DNA of 64,000 nt from Litoribacillus peritrichatus (lineage in GTDB: Bacteria; Pseudomonadota; Gammaproteobacteria; Pseudomonadales; Litoribrevibacteraceae), in NCBI RefSeq assembly GCF_039537985.1, contig NZ_BAABBN010000012.1:558001-622000 (forward strand). Reading direction: 5' to 3'. The notes under the pieces are model-generated. The model was given only the letters and a program-made list of their open reading frames with translations. It searched no databases and was not told where the DNA came from. Both the position numbers and the translations under genes were made by a program. Positions 49,826-59,200 of this stretch are shown piece after piece; within the stretch, counting starts at the first letter, position 1, and each line of letters starts with the position of its first letter.

Positions 49826-52285
49826 TCATGACTGACATTGAGCAAGCATAAAATTAATAGTTTGCGGAGCGAGACATTGCTTATCACCACACACTTGTAA
49901 ATTCAGCTTTAACTTATTTAAAGCACTGGTGTGAGCTTGAGCGCCGATCTTAAATTGACCTTGATATAAACGAAGTGCTTGTTTTGAAAACGTCAAATTA
50001 CTCACCGTCTCTTTAGGATAATCCACATTGATCAGTCCGGACTCAGCGGTTAACCGAGTCGGTATCAAATACTTATTATTTGGAGTGGTGGAATTAATGT
50101 GCCACCCTTTTTTCAGCTTCATCGTTAACTCCAAGTCAGTGATCGAATCACAACTGGCCCTTTGATAACGAAACTCCACGTACCCATTTCCCATTGCAAA
50201 ATACTGTTGATGTGAAGTCGCACCGGAGTTAATTTCTGTCAGCACCTTACCGGCATAAAGATTATCAAGTGGACTATGATCAAAACGGCTTTTAATGGCT
50301 TTTTCTGTGTTGACCAGCACCTTACCTACCTGCCCATCCCCTGTTCTCAACCACAGTTTGTGGAAAACCTCCAACATCACAGTATTACTTGCCAGTAACT
50401 CACCATCCCGAAAATACTGGCGTCTTTGCAGGCCATTTAATTGCTCAGGTGCCTTTACTTTCTCTGCGCCTGAAACCTTAGCTCCAATTCGCCAATCATC
50501 CAGCTGTCGAATGTCCGTCGAATAAAATGAACCGTCTTCAGCAGTAAAGTACCTACTGACAATATCAACAAGTTTTTGTGCTTTTTTTAACCAGACTTCA
50601 TCTTCCGTAATTTCATGCACCTTCAGAAACCCATTCGCTAAATAAGCGTAATCTGAGAGTTGACCAGCCCGGTTCGGTCTCCCCTTGAAAGAAGACCGAA
50701 TTAATCGATTATTCTCTGCATCAAAGTGATTTCGCCAGATAGTGTCAGCAGTTGAAACCGCCAGCACCTTTAGTTCTTGGTTACCAGTCACCGAAAAAGC
50801 ATCAGCCAATCCTTTAATCATAAGGCCGTTCCAAGCCGTTATGACTTTCTTATCAATATCAGGAACACGCTGTTGCAACTGACGTTGCTTTAATAAACGG
50901 CGTATATCTGAATAATTTTGGTCAAATGGTTTTGAAAAATAGACCCCCACTAAATCAGACTCAGAAAGAGCATAAGTTTGAACAAAATCATGCTTTCCGG
51001 CCCCTTTCAGTAGAGATTTCAGTTCGGAAGGTTGCCATGTATAAAAACCACCGTCCTCGGCTTCATAAACAGCACTGACGGACGTATAAAACCCCTCCCC
51101 ACTGCTGTATAAACTTTCGGAACTGAACCGGAGTAAGTCATTTATCACCGCCAAGTAAAGAGGATCAGCAAATAACTGATACGCCTTGCTATACACCATT
51201 AGCAACTGAGCCTGGTTATAGAGCATTTTTTCGAAGTGAGGTAACAACCATTGATCGTCTGTCACATAACGGTGAAATCCACCATTAACATGGTCATACA
51301 TGGCTTTGGACATCATATTAAAGAGCTGTAGCCTGACCAAAGCCGCAAGCTCCTCATCATATTCATGCGATAGACGTTCTAAAGAAAACAAAAGCATGGC
51401 TTCCGTAGGAAACTTGGGAGCACCCTGATATCCTCCTAAGTCCGGGTCCAGCCGCTTTTTTAATGCACTGACTGTTTCATTCAGTATTTGAGGATTCCAG
51501 GCCACGGATTGAATCGCCGAATATCGCTTATTTACTAATGTCGTCAGCTGCTTTGCATTCGTATTCATAAGTTCAGCATTCGTTTTCGACAAACGAGACA
51601 ACCTTGGCAGTAATGTTGAGAGTTTGTTTTTTGGAATATATGAAGCTGCAAAAAACGGATCACCGCTGGCGTTTAACACCACCGTAATAGGCCAACCTGA
51701 CGTACCCAAAACCTCTTGCAACACCGATGTGTAATAATTATCAACATCCGGCATTTCTTCCCGGTCTACCTTCACTGCAATGTAATCAGCGGCCAGTAAC
51801 TTGGCGATACCCACGTCATTGAAGCTCTCCTTCTCCATTACGCCACACCAGTGACAACTGGAGTAACCAATCGACAAAAACACCAGCTTCTTTTGCTCTT
51901 TGGCCTGAATAAACACTTGCTCAGACCATGACTGCCAGTTAATGGGGTTGATAGCGTGCTTCAACAGATAAGGCGAATTCTCCAGAATCAAACCATTCAC
52001 AAAGTGCCTTGATTCAGTTAAAGACTCCCCCTCAAGCAGATCTGACATCAAGGTTCGTTTAGCTTCAAACGCATTTCGCCAAGTCTGAAGATCAGCCATT
52101 GAAACGTTAGATGCTGGTGGCGATTCCAATGACTGAACAGCAAATGCATAACAATGGCTGCCAGTGAACAACAGAGCAGTAACACACGCAGCTACGACCC
52201 AGGGTTTGATCCCTGAATAGTTAGCTGCTGAACAATTTGATGCGGAATGATCAGCCTTCGCGCATCTAAAAAATAGCTGTATCAC
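49826..52285 (-). CDS. DUF255 thioredoxin-fold protein with a DsbD-alpha-like C-terminal domain
   Basis: 819 residues from GTG, with GCAGGA upstream. A hydrophobic segment (~27-47, PWVVAACVTALLFTGSHCYA) exports or anchors it. Residues ~85-230 are a DUF255 thioredoxin-like domain with SIGYSSCHWCGVMEKESFND (C-H-W-C) and VDREEMPDVDNYY. The middle is a helical (alpha/alpha)6-like barrel (GAPKFPTEAMLLF, HFEKMLYNQAQLL, AWNGLMIKGLADA). The last ~120 residues resemble the N-terminal periplasmic domain of DsbD (KLKKGWHINS, C-G-D-K-Q-C-L-A-P). A periplasmic thiol-redox role is likely; the partner is unknown. Confidence 0.8.
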   Translation of the reverse strand: MIQLFFRCAKADHSASNCSAANYSGIKPWVVAACVTALLFTGSHCYAFAVQSLESPPASNVSMADLQTWRNAFEAKRTLMSDLLEGESLTESRHFVNGLILENSPYLLKHAINPINWQSWSEQVFIQAKEQKKLVFLSIGYSSCHWCGVMEKESFNDVGIAKLLAADYIAVKVDREEMPDVDNYYTSVLQEVLGTSGWPITVVLNASGDPFFAASYIPKNKLSTLLPRLSRLSKTNAELMNTNAKQLTTLVNKRYSAIQSVAWNPQILNETVSALKKRLDPDLGGYQGAPKFPTEAMLLFSLERLSHEYDEELAALVRLQLFNMMSKAMYDHVNGGFHRYVTDDQWLLPHFEKMLYNQAQLLMVYSKAYQLFADPLYLAVINDLLRFSSESLYSSGEGFYTSVSAVYEAEDGGFYTWQPSELKSLLKGAGKHDFVQTYALSESDLVGVYFSKPFDQNYSDIRRLLKQRQLQQRVPDIDKKVITAWNGLMIKGLADAFSVTGNQELKVLAVSTADTIWRNHFDAENNRLIRSSFKGRPNRAGQLSDYAYLANGFLKVHEITEDEVWLKKAQKLVDIVSRYFTAEDGSFYSTDIRQLDDWRIGAKVSGAEKVKAPEQLNGLQRRQYFRDGELLASNTVMLEVFHKLWLRTGDGQVGKVLVNTEKAIKSRFDHSPLDNLYAGKVLTEINSGATSHQQYFAMGNGYVEFRYQRASCDSITDLELTMKLKKGWHINSTTPNNKYLIPTRLTAESGLINVDYPKETVSNLTFSKQALRLYQGQFKIGAQAHTSALNKLKLNLQVCGDKQCLAPQTINFMLAQCQS

Positions 52286-52358
52286 AAATCCTGCTCTTCT
52301 TTGTTGTTATTGTTAACCAACACAACCAATAACGGCCATGCAGGTATAATTCAATGCA

Positions 52359-55300
52359 CTAATTCAACGCACTGTAATCAACGGTTATCAGCTGCTGGGC
52401 ATTAACCCGGCCAATGTCTGAACGTTTACCGTTCGGCCAAATAACCGTTAACACCGCGCTATCCGCTTTACCTAACCCCAGATGCTGAGTCTTAGGATGA
52501 ACAGACATATACCCACTGGACCCATGAACTTCTCGCCATACGCGTTCTCCGTTATCCAGTTCCGCAATAATTTTTGCACCAATGGCATCACGGTTAATGC
52601 CATCCTTAGGAGAGCCGGTTAACTTTACGTTCAACCAATTGTTATTGAATTGCTCGCTGTTGTTTTGAAAAGCCACTACGGGCCCATGATAGTTATTCAA
52701 AAACATGTCCAGGTCACCATCCTGGTCGTAATCCAAATAAGTCGCACTTCTGGAATTAGACAAGAGGTTTGCGCCACTTTGCTCGGATCGGTTCTGTAGT
52801 TTTCCCCCTTCATTAATGAAGAAAACATTGCTTTCTTTTTCTGAAACCGGGATGTAGGCATCCAGCTTTTTATTATTAATTGGGTCTCGATAGTAGGGGT
52901 TTTCATTACTGTATAAATTGTATTCATTCATACCATTCAACACATACAGATCATCGTCCCCGTCATTATCAAAATCAAAAAAGTCCGCATCCCACGCCCA
53001 TCCTGTTGATGACCGGCCCCGAGTCACCGCCTGACTTGCATAATAGCTAGAATGCCCTTGATCATCCTGACTCGAAACAAACAGATCATTGGCTTCAATC
53101 ACTCGCATATTGGCCAGTTTTTGTGGGTCAAACGCCATGGTCGTTTCTTCATTGGGCAGAACGTATTTTTGATCTTTGTTCATCGTGACAATATTGGAAA
53201 TATAGATATCCGGCACTAAGTCATCGTTTAAATCCGTAATCCCAATACCCATCGTATAAGAAGGTTTGTCGGTTCCAATGTCACGGGCGACGTTGATAAA
53301 TTTGCCATCCCCTAAATTACGATAGTAGCCATTGACGCCAAAATCATTCCCGACAATAAGATCTTGTCGGCCGTCTGAATCAAAATCGGTATGAGCCACC
53401 GCCTGCCCCCAACCGGTGTCCGCCAAACCGCTACCCTCGGTCACATCCTGGAACTTAAAATCGCCTAAGTTTCGGAATAGTTTATTTGGTAACCCATTAT
53501 TATTTCTTCGTTTTAAGGTAGGTAAAACGCCATGAATGTAATCGCCGAAGTAAGAGATATAAATATCGAGCAAACCATCATTATCATAATCAAACACAGT
53601 GGCCGGCCCGGCGACTAGGTTATCGCCACCCAAGCCACTTTGTTCGGTAACATCTACGAAGGTTCCATTACCTGTGTTTTTATAGACTCGGTGAGTATCA
53701 TCAACATAGGTAATGATGATGTCCTGTAAACCATCGTTATTAATGTCTGCGATCAAGGGTTGCCGAGGTTCGCCCGGCCGCTTATCTTGCTCGCGTAACC
53801 ACGTCAAACCGGACTTCTCTGTGACGTCCTCAAAATGATCTTTCCTGTTGATATAAAGCCGGTTCCCCGAACCACTTAAAATCAACAAATCAGCAAGCCC
53901 GTCGTTGTTAATATCATCAGAAGCAATGCCCGAACCTCCAAATGCTGGCGGAATCGTAATAATGCCTGTTTGCTCATCCTTTCGAAGATAACTGCGTAAT
54001 AAGCGATTCAACCAATCGGATGAATGATGCGTCATATCAATATTTAACTTTGATGTTGCATCAGTAAAAAGAGCCGTCACCGAAGCAGCATCGTTCTCAG
54101 TAGTGTTGTTGGCAGAAACAATCCCCGGATCGACTTTCGTTTTATTATCTTTGACTAAAGCATGCTGATTAATTCTGTTTTGAATGGAACGAGTTGCCTT
54201 CTCAAAGTGAGCCGTCTTAATTCTTTTCTCTCCAGCGTCTTTGCCCATTTGACCTGTTACACGCAGCAGTAAGACGCCGAATTGAGCAACATTTTCAGCC
54301 AATAGTTCAACCGCAAACGGGTCTGGTTCCAAAAACGCTTTAAAATCAGGGGCCAGTAAGGCATACCTCAAATAGCTCCAGTGAATACCGCTATCCCGGA
54401 AAGAGTCGAAGTCATACGACTCAATAAAGACCTGTTGCTTTTTCGGCAACTTAGGAAAGAACAGAGCATCTTCGTAAGCATTCATTTCATGAGGAATGAA
54501 TAAATTAAGGTACTGTTTTACATCAGACTCTTTGATCGTATTATGGCCATTCGCCAGTGCAAGTTGCTCTGCACCTTTGTATAAATCGGCAGTAAACAGA
54601 ATCAATGTCTCTGTAAATTGCTGTTTAAACAATTTCGCTTCATTTGGGTCTTTTGGCCAACTGTTCCGAGCAAAATAGACTTGCAAATTACGAACAAAAA
54701 TCTGGTTATTCACATCATTATATTTTTCAAACGAGCGTACTTTTTGGTCAATGATATTACGCAGCAAGTCCAAAGAAACAGGAGACTTTGGCGCTTTAGC
54801 CGAAGCAACTTTCTTTTCCGGTATCGTTCCAGAGTCCAAGGAGGCCCAAACTTCTAATAACATGACTTTAGTTAATTCATGTTGACTGCTTATTCTTGCC
54901 TTTTGATCTGCGGAACTTAATGCCGCTAATGTATAAAGATCCAGAGATTCATTGAGTGCGTTTATCGCGGGTTGTGTTAATGGAAGAAGAGAAAGCTCAG
55001 CATCCATCAAGCTTTCTTGCTGAACGGCCAGAATGGCACGTAAAGAATATGCAATACTGCCATATTGTCGCTTGTCATTTTTACTGATTATTTTTTTATC
55101 ATAGACAGACGAGCCCTCATTCAAAAACGTTATAGTCCAGTGACCTTCCTCGTTCAGCTGGTAAGTAAACATGGACGATATAACAGTTTTAACATAACTT
55201 ACCGAGATTTGAGATTCACCACTTTTTTCAGCAAGTTCGGATGCTTTTAGCCACACCTTCATCGCCCACTTCTTTTGAAGCACGTTTTTTGCGAAGCGGG

Positions 55301-55565
55301 CTTGATCCGTTAATGGTGTACCATAAATAAAATCTTCTAACCGGGACGCTGTTGCATAACACTTCGGGTCACTTTTGCTTTCGAGCGTTTCAATTTCAGT
55401 CAATATGGCTTTCATTGAATTACTATTCTTTAACTGAAAGCTCTTTAAGTTAATGTTCTTTAAGTCAGAGTTCTGCGAAGAAAAACTCTGCGCATTTAAC
55501 CCCGAGTTAAAACATAAACAACTGGCCAGCGTGACCGATAAAAAGGCTGTCTTTTTCCACACCAT
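52359..55565 (-). CDS. CRTAC1-like protein (FG-GAP/VCBS repeats plus ASPIC/UnbV domain)
   Basis: 1068 residues from the ATG at 55565; the stop of the beta-barrel gene overlaps it by one base (TGATG). The signal peptide is KKTAFLSVTLASCLCFNSGL. Residues ~30-490 are helical with no known domain. From ~540 to 960 come FG-GAP/VCBS-like propeller blades with calcium motifs D-I-N-N-D-G-L-A-D, D-Y-D-N-D-G-L-L-D, D-F-D-S-D-G-R-Q-D and D-Y-D-Q-D-G-D-L-D. The end (~970-1060) is an ASPIC/UnbV domain (REVHGSSGYMSVHPKTQHLG, VIWPNGKRSDIG). Family knowledge: secreted or surface-bound calcium proteins. Here it may act with the adjacent barrel. Confidence 0.85.
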   Translation of the reverse strand: MVWKKTAFLSVTLASCLCFNSGLNAQSFSSQNSDLKNINLKSFQLKNSNSMKAILTEIETLESKSDPKCYATASRLEDFIYGTPLTDQARFAKNVLQKKWAMKVWLKASELAEKSGESQISVSYVKTVISSMFTYQLNEEGHWTITFLNEGSSVYDKKIISKNDKRQYGSIAYSLRAILAVQQESLMDAELSLLPLTQPAINALNESLDLYTLAALSSADQKARISSQHELTKVMLLEVWASLDSGTIPEKKVASAKAPKSPVSLDLLRNIIDQKVRSFEKYNDVNNQIFVRNLQVYFARNSWPKDPNEAKLFKQQFTETLILFTADLYKGAEQLALANGHNTIKESDVKQYLNLFIPHEMNAYEDALFFPKLPKKQQVFIESYDFDSFRDSGIHWSYLRYALLAPDFKAFLEPDPFAVELLAENVAQFGVLLLRVTGQMGKDAGEKRIKTAHFEKATRSIQNRINQHALVKDNKTKVDPGIVSANNTTENDAASVTALFTDATSKLNIDMTHHSSDWLNRLLRSYLRKDEQTGIITIPPAFGGSGIASDDINNDGLADLLILSGSGNRLYINRKDHFEDVTEKSGLTWLREQDKRPGEPRQPLIADINNDGLQDIIITYVDDTHRVYKNTGNGTFVDVTEQSGLGGDNLVAGPATVFDYDNDGLLDIYISYFGDYIHGVLPTLKRRNNNGLPNKLFRNLGDFKFQDVTEGSGLADTGWGQAVAHTDFDSDGRQDLIVGNDFGVNGYYRNLGDGKFINVARDIGTDKPSYTMGIGITDLNDDLVPDIYISNIVTMNKDQKYVLPNEETTMAFDPQKLANMRVIEANDLFVSSQDDQGHSSYYASQAVTRGRSSTGWAWDADFFDFDNDGDDDLYVLNGMNEYNLYSNENPYYRDPINNKKLDAYIPVSEKESNVFFINEGGKLQNRSEQSGANLLSNSRSATYLDYDQDGDLDMFLNNYHGPVVAFQNNSEQFNNNWLNVKLTGSPKDGINRDAIGAKIIAELDNGERVWREVHGSSGYMSVHPKTQHLGLGKADSAVLTVIWPNGKRSDIGRVNAQQLITVDYSALN

Positions 55566-56202
55566 CAAAAACGAACTCCAAGACCCACACCCAGAAGGTC
55601 AATATCCTGGTCCTCAACCAAAATACGACGCAGTTTCAAACTGAGGCTCAGGTGCTCATCCAGCTGATAACCGGCGCCAAACCCCACAAACACATCGGTC
55701 TCGTTGTCATCATCGCCTTCAATATTGGCACCACTGATATCAATGTCTTGTTTCCAAAAAAACAAACCGGCTTCACCAAACACAGTTATTCCCGGAGCGG
55801 GTTCCGCCTGAAAACGATTGCCTAACGTCAGGCCTTGTCCTGTCACCGGATAATGCTTATTCAGCGATTTTTCAAGGTCCGACGCACTGGCCGCCAACGT
55901 TGAGAAATTCACATCCACGCTGCCTAAATCCAGGTAGCCAACTTCCAGAAAGGACCAATCCAGATATCGATAGCCCAAGACAAACTGATAGCCGGATCGG
56001 TCAACGTCGTATTCTTCCACATTCACCGCAAAGCCGTCTGACGCCAGGCCGTCCCGAAAATCTTGTTCCCCCTGAGACGAAGTGACCCGGTACATGCTCA
56101 CCTCAAAGTAGCTTCGATCTTTCAATGTTTGTTGGGCAGACGTCCAGTCCTGCGCCTGACTATGCAACGGTAATAACACTAATACCGGACACAACAGCAA
56201 TA
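55565..56202 (-). CDS. Outer-membrane beta-barrel protein, 5' end lost in an assembly gap
   Basis: About 210 visible residues. It opens inside a signal peptide (LLLCPVLVLLPLHSQAQ) right at the run of N (56203-56212), so only the first few codons are missing. The mature part is built of amphipathic strands (QFVLGYRYLDWSFLEVGYLD, TVFGEAGLFFWKQDI, VFVGFGAGYQLDEHLSLSLK) and ends GVGLGVRF with a terminal Phe, as needed for outer-membrane insertion. This looks like an eight-stranded OmpA/OmpW-type barrel. It precedes the CRTAC1-like gene with overlapping stop and start. Confidence 0.8.
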
Positions 56203-56212
56203 NNNNNNNNNN
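56203..56212. other. Assembly gap (10 N)
   Basis: A scaffold gap between the end of the giant surface-protein gene and the beta-barrel gene. True length unknown. The stop codon of the giant gene and the start of the barrel gene are missing here, so their spacing cannot be read. Confidence 0.95.
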
Positions 56213-59200
56213 CCCCCTACGCCCCACGTGCGTGATTTGACGTGCATATTGAGCCATCACCATACTTATCATCATAACGATCCATCCCAATCCAAAACTT
56301 CCTCCTCCACTGCCGGAGCTTTTCACCGACGTATTAACGAGACTGCCAACCCCTCCCGGATCAATGACACTGCCGTTTGCCATGCCATCTGCGTCATTAG
56401 GGCCACCGTCTTCAATGGTCAATTGAACACACCAGTCTCCGGCGTTCAGTCCAGGACGATACTCATCGGACTCCGGTGGTGGACAAGCGCCCTGCTCACC
56501 CGGTGCGGACATTAGCGAGTTATTCGCGTCTTCCACAAACGTGAACCAAACGCCATCAAACTTGCGGTACACCACATTTTCAGCAATGGCCATCCGTTGA
56601 GGAATGACAATATTGACGCTTTGACCAATGACCGGAAGGTCGTTCACCACAAAGTCAAAGTAACCACTGATATTTTCAACTTCATCCGCAGGAATCTGGA
56701 GCGCACCAGACAAGGTCTCCGGTTCAACCTTAGCGCCTCGGCCGTCATTAGACAGAGCGCGTTCACCCAACACCATTTTCAGTCCGGGTTCGGTTTCAAT
56801 AAGGAAGGTAAATCCATCTTCCGCCACTTCATTCAGTACATTTGACTGCGATGAGACGTCAAGATAATTGGGCTGTCCATCCTGATCATCATCCAACCAG
56901 CCTTCGTCACTGTCACTGATGCCATCACCATCGGAGTCTTGGGTTGCACTCAGTGCAGGTAAACTTGTCACCACCCGATAGGAAATAGACAGTTCGTTAC
57001 TGATGGGTGGTAATCCATTATCAGTGACGGTCACTGTCGCTCGGTAAACGCCCGGCTCAACATCCGCTGGGTTCAATTGTCGCTGGGTATCGCTCACTTC
57101 ATCGGTGGTCACACCGCCCGTAAACAACCATTCAACGGTATGTTGATCATTCGGGTTCGGGTCGTTGATTTGAACAGAGAAGTTCACTGCCCCGGAAGAC
57201 TGCTCCACAATGAGTTGCACCACCCCACCCTGGGTAATAGCAAGCTCAACCTGCGGCGCCACATTTTCTTCCACCACCGTGATGGTGTGTGTCTTCTTGG
57301 CACCAAAGTTTGCGTCACCGGTCAAAGAGACAAGGATGTGTTCAGTCACTTCAACGTTGTCATCTTCTGTCGTTGCAAACGGAATGTTCTTCGTCAACTC
57401 ACCTTGTTCAAACACGACCTCACCGGACTGTAAGTTATGATCCGTGTTATCCGCAGAACCGCCCACCTCGTAGGCCACCGTCAACGGATAGCTCGGAGCC
57501 AAACCATTGAGCAACACCCGTACTCTGCCGTTCACGCCTTCGCCGACCACCTGATCTTTACCCAGAGAAATCAGAGGGTGCACATGGATTTGCTGCACCT
57601 GCTCCGCTCTGTTACCGGCCGCGTCCACCGCAAACCAAGTCACCTGATGCGAGCCTGGCGCTAAGTTGGCTGGCGCACCGCCCACCAAACTCACACTGAC
57701 CTCGCCGTCTAAAGCATCCACGGACGTTGGGGTCACCAACCCGGTCACCGGTGTCAACAGACCCGTGGCATTAATGTTCAAGGTTTCAACACCGGTGATT
57801 TCCGGTGCCTGATCATCGGCCAGCGGGTTACTGCCTGCATTTTGCTCATTCAGATTCGAGAGACCATCGTTATCCGCATCTTGTGTCGCATCCGACGGGT
57901 CGAACACATTGAAGCCATTGGCAATTTCAAATTCATCCGACATGCCATCGTTGTCATCGTCCAGGTCTTCGGAGTTTGCCAGGCCATCGGTATCGTTATC
58001 GCCGATCACTTCAATCGCAAATGCGGTGAAGTTGGTTGTGCCCTGGCCATCACTGACCTGCAATACGATGTTATCGTACACACCGGCATCACCGACCACC
58101 GGAGCACCGGACAGTTCACCCGTCTCTGAGTTCAAAGTCAGCCAGGCTGGTAGATTGGAAGCAGACACCGATAAGGTATCGCCTTCGATGTCGGACAGCG
58201 TTGGCGTGAAGGCATACGCTGCACCCTCAAGCACACTGCTTGCTGGCGAACCACTGATCACAGGCAGATCATTGACGCTGGTCACCGTCACCATCACCGT
58301 CGCACTGTTGGATGCCTCACCCGAGTCATCATTGACGGTGTACGTGAATTGATCCGAACCATTAAAGTTATCTGCCGGGGTATAAGTAGCCACGCCATTG
58401 TTCAGCTCAACACTGCCGTTGGCAGGCTGGCCAATGACAATACTGGTTGCATCTAACGTTCCGTCAATGTCCTGGTCATTCGCGAGAATGGAGATATCGA
58501 TCGGAGTATCTTCATCCGTTGTGACCGTGTCATCATTCGCCAATGGTGCATCGTTGACGGATTGAACCGTAATGGCGACCGTAGCAATGTTTGATGTGCT
58601 GCCATCGGCATCATTAATGGTATAAGTAAATTGATCATTGCCATCAAAGTTCTGAGCCGGCGTATAACGGAACATGTTATTCACCAAGGTCACCGTACCT
58701 TGCGCTGGCTGCGCTGCAACATTCAAAGATGAAAGGTTTAATGTGCTGTCCACATCGGAGTCATTGCCTGCCACATTGATGTCCAGGCTGGAATCCTCCA
58801 ACAACACCGCCACATCATTGGCAGCAACCGGCGCATCATTGACGCTGTTCACCGTAATAGACACTGTGGCTTGTGAAGAGACCGCATCCTGATCGTCCTT
58901 CACGGTATAAGTGAAGGAGTCGGAGCCATTAAAGTCGGCGGCTGGCGTATAAGAGAATGAACCATCGCTCTGAGCGGTAACCGAGCCATTGGTCGGACCA
59001 ACCACAACGGTAACGGTGGACACATCAAGGGTGCCATCCACGTCCGAATCGTTGCTCAACACCGCAATTGAAATGGCGGTATCCTCTTCCGTTTGAACCG
59101 TGTCATCCACAACGGTCGGTGCGTCATTAGAGCCCGATACATTCACGGTCACGGTCGCAGCATTCGAAACCGCGCCACTGTTATCACTGACGGTGTATTC

